A DNA stretch of 64,000 nucleotides from Bacteroides cellulosilyticus. GTDB taxonomy: Bacteria; Bacteroidota; Bacteroidia; Bacteroidales; Bacteroidaceae. The stretch covers positions 6,572,501 through 6,636,500 of the forward strand of contig NZ_CP081903.1 of assembly GCF_020091405.1 (NCBI RefSeq), read 5' to 3'. The translations under genes were made by a program, and so were the position numbers. Positions 61,811 to 64,000 of the stretch are shown here, in pieces. Positions within the stretch are counted from its first letter, which is position 1. Each line of letters starts with the position of its first letter. The notes beneath the pieces are model-generated. The model worked only from the letters and a program-made list of their open reading frames with translations. It had not been told where the DNA came from and ran no database searches.

Positions 61811-64000
61811 ATGAAGTCTCCTCGTATACGACATATCATCTGGTTATTGCTGCTATGGCTCATGCCTGGCAGCTTTGTCGTTATGGGGCAGAATGTAAAT
61901 GGGGAAAATACACAAGAAACGGAAGCGGAAAACATACAAGATACAATAGCTCCGCGATATTCCGTTCGCAAGACCGTACCGGGTACACTAAAAGACCTTT
62001 CTCCCCACCCTGCCGACCTGCAATCACCTATGAACCTGCGAACCGAGGCAGAATATGATGCAAAAACAGACAGGTACTACATACGCACAAAATTAGGGAA
62101 TACCGAAATCGGTGTACCGATGATACTAACCCCCGAAGAATATCTGGATTGGACGTTGAAACAATCCATGCAATCTTATTACCGCCAAAAGAACGGAGAA
62201 CAAATCGGCAAAGGAAAAGAAGCTTTCGACTTTATGGATATGAAGTTCAACCTTGGACCGGCAGAGAAGTTGTTCGGCCCCGGTGGGGTACAAATACGTA
62301 CACAAGGTAATGCAGAACTCAGCTTCGGCATGACATACAAAAACGTAAAGAATCCCTCACTTCCGGAAAGTCAACGCAAAACACTTGGTTTTGACTTTGA
62401 CGAGAAAATTAATATCAACGTCAATGGTAAGGTAGGTGACAAGGTGAATATGAACATGAACTACAACACTGATGCTACCTTTGATTTTGACACCAAACGG
62501 CTGAAACTGAAATATGAGGGAAAAGAAGATGAGATCATCAAACTGATTGAAGCCGGTAATGTGAGCATGTCCACCAATAACTCACTAATACGCGGAGCAT
62601 CTGCACTGTTCGGCATTCGCACAGACCTGCAATTTGGCAAACTAAAGCTACAGGCTGTTATCAGCCAGCAAGAGAGTGAAGCCAAAACAGTGACCAGCCG
62701 CGGCGGTGCACAAACCACTACTTTCGACTTCTCCGCAGACAATTACGAAGGAAACCGACACTTCTTCCTTGCCCATTATTTTCGGGATGTCTATGACAAA
62801 AACCTGGCACAGCTTCCGAATATCCTTTCGGGAATCACAATTAACAGGATCGAAGTATGGGTAACCAACAAACGAAATAACTATGATAATCCGCGAAACA
62901 TCGTAGCACTAACTGATCTTGGAGAAGCCTTTCACATAGGCAACACTACCGCCTGGAGCGGAGTGGGAAACCCCACCAACCCCAGTTCAAACGTCAACGC
63001 TCCCGCCAATAGTGCCAATAACCTCTATGCGGCAATGATCAGCAGCTATGCAGCCGCACGCGATATCAGCCAGGTAAGCAATGTCATGAGTACAATCCCC
63101 GGATCCGAACCCGGCATGGATTACGAAAAAATAGAAAGTGCCCGTCTGCTCACTTCCTCAGAATACACACTGAACAGTAAACTGGGTTATATCTCACTGA
63201 AGCAAACCCTTCAACCGGACGAAGTACTGGCAGTCGCTTTTGAATACACACTCGGTGGACGAAGTTATCAGGTAGGTGAGTTTTCTTCTGACATCAAGGA
63301 AACCGGGCAAAGTTTGTTCGTAAAATTACTGAAGAACACGGCAAACTCCCCGGACGCAGCCTGCTGGGATCTGATGATGAAGAACGTCTACAGTCTCAAT
63401 GCCTACTCCGTGCAGAAAGAGAAATTCCAGTTGAATATCACTTACCAAAGCGATACAACAGGCGTATATCTACGCTATATCCCGGAAGGAAAGATTGCCA
63501 AAACACCCCTGTTGCGTGTCATGAACCTCGACCGCCTTAATAGCCAGAACCAAACAGGTGCGGACGGTTTCTTCGACTTTGTCGAAGGCTATACGGTGAC
63601 AGCATCGGACGGACGTATTTACTTTCCTGTAGTAGAACCTTTCGGCAGCCACCTGCGCAAAGCCATCGGGAATGATGCACTGGCGGACAAATATGTGTTT
63701 CAGGAACTGTACGACTCCACCCGCACCGTAGCGCAACAAACAGCTGAAAAGAATAAATTCCGGCTAACAGGTGAATACCGTGCCTCCAATGCCAATGAAA
63801 TACGGTTAGGAGCTATGAATATTCCACAAGGCTCAGTACGGGTAACGGCAGGCGGCATGACACTGGTAGAAAACTCGGACTATACAGTAGACTACACATT
63901 GGGAGTAGTTACCATTCTCAACCAAAGCATCATTGACGCCGGCACAGCCATCAGCGTAAATCTGGAAAGTAATACGCTCTACAGCATGCAACGCAAAACG
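61811..64000 (+). CDS. sprA: Cell-surface/outer-membrane protein SprA, 5' part
   Basis: An ATG at 61811 opens a frame that runs to the right edge without a stop (730 codons). A signal peptide (about 1-26) is followed by the SprA N-terminal region: RYSVRKTVPGTLKDL, GNTEIGVPMILTPEEYLDW, KLFGPGGVQIRTQGNAEL and NRIEVWVTNKRNNYDN. SprA is a giant (over 2,000 residues) barrel that is the translocon of the type 9 secretion system where that system exists; it also occurs in Bacteroides without gliding. Here it follows ruvA as in other Bacteroidota. Only the first third is in the window. Confidence 0.92.
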   Translation, partial: MKSPRIRHIIWLLLLWLMPGSFVVMGQNVNGENTQETEAENIQDTIAPRYSVRKTVPGTLKDLSPHPADLQSPMNLRTEAEYDAKTDRYYIRTKLGNTEIGVPMILTPEEYLDWTLKQSMQSYYRQKNGEQIGKGKEAFDFMDMKFNLGPAEKLFGPGGVQIRTQGNAELSFGMTYKNVKNPSLPESQRKTLGFDFDEKININVNGKVGDKVNMNMNYNTDATFDFDTKRLKLKYEGKEDEIIKLIEAGNVSMSTNNSLIRGASALFGIRTDLQFGKLKLQAVISQQESEAKTVTSRGGAQTTTFDFSADNYEGNRHFFLAHYFRDVYDKNLAQLPNILSGITINRIEVWVTNKRNNYDNPRNIVALTDLGEAFHIGNTTAWSGVGNPTNPSSNVNAPANSANNLYAAMISSYAAARDISQVSNVMSTIPGSEPGMDYEKIESARLLTSSEYTLNSKLGYISLKQTLQPDEVLAVAFEYTLGGRSYQVGEFSSDIKETGQSLFVKLLKNTANSPDAACWDLMMKNVYSLNAYSVQKEKFQLNITYQSDTTGVYLRYIPEGKIAKTPLLRVMNLDRLNSQNQTGADGFFDFVEGYTVTASDGRIYFPVVEPFGSHLRKAIGNDALADKYVFQELYDSTRTVAQQTAEKNKFRLTGEYRASNANEIRLGAMNIPQGSVRVTAGGMTLVENSDYTVDYTLGVVTILNQSIIDAGTAISVNLESNTLYSMQRKT

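Overview
The window is a chromosomal piece of a Bacteroides-type gut bacterium. Reasons: moderate GC content; a lipoprotein GH32 enzyme at the edge of what looks like a Sus-type fructan locus; many genes preceded by the Bacteroides -7 promoter word TAnnTTTG with few Shine-Dalgarno sites; and Bacteroidota marker genes (SprA, DUF4290, DUF3829, HU-like/winged-helix protein, meso-diaminopimelate dehydrogenase, MaeB with a PTA domain). No rRNA, tRNA, CRISPR array, IS element or prophage was found.

Layout. 1-1753: end of a fructan-utilisation locus. 1949-8568: STAND-like ATPase, patatin, an exported C1-family aminopeptidase, a LytTR/LytS-type two-component pair, and two decayed envelope genes. 8874-12589: etfB-etfA-acyl-CoA dehydrogenase operon. 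12664-16762: decayed methyltransferase and GNAT pieces, an Fpg/Nei-like protein, a TPR regulator and an acyltransferase. 17027-18300: CbpA/CbpM chaperone pair. 18616-21126: GH9-deacetylase fusion. 21324-27764: threonine aldolase, groES-groEL, a bile-acid/sodium symporter family transporter and hisS. 28056-38543: small enzymes, AraC regulators, a MATE pump, an amidase and hypotheticals. 38630-45236: central nitrogen, sulfur and carbon metabolism (MetY, OmpA lipoprotein, MaeB, GdhA). 45298-47030: a decayed pair of DUF3791-type genes beside an intact three-gene DUF3791/DUF3990 cassette that looks like an ADP-ribosyltransferase toxin system. 47619-52050: HU-like gene, yicC-gmk-orf-nadD operon and lemA-DUF3137 pair. 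52254-59085: long envelope operon tsaB-DUF4290-murA-rimM-M23-dxr-rseP. 59167-64000: hypothetical gene, ddh, ruvA and the start of sprA.

Two patterns cut across the window. First, intergenic gaps repeatedly hold short-period repeat arrays whose sequence differs from locus to locus while the architecture stays the same. One class is a 7-bp-period array followed by a 7-bp-period array in the opposite orientation (5324, 9769, 43767, 53573, 61677). The other is a 22-bp-period array of dyads (16902, 26046, 30002), with a related 22-bp-spaced direct repeat in front of the HU-like gene (47428). Second, several genes survive only as an end or as a 5' piece joined to a 3' piece with the middle deleted (7485, 8423, 12664, 15675, 28056, 33575), which points to recurrent internal deletion.

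All family assignments come from reading motifs by eye. No database search was run.
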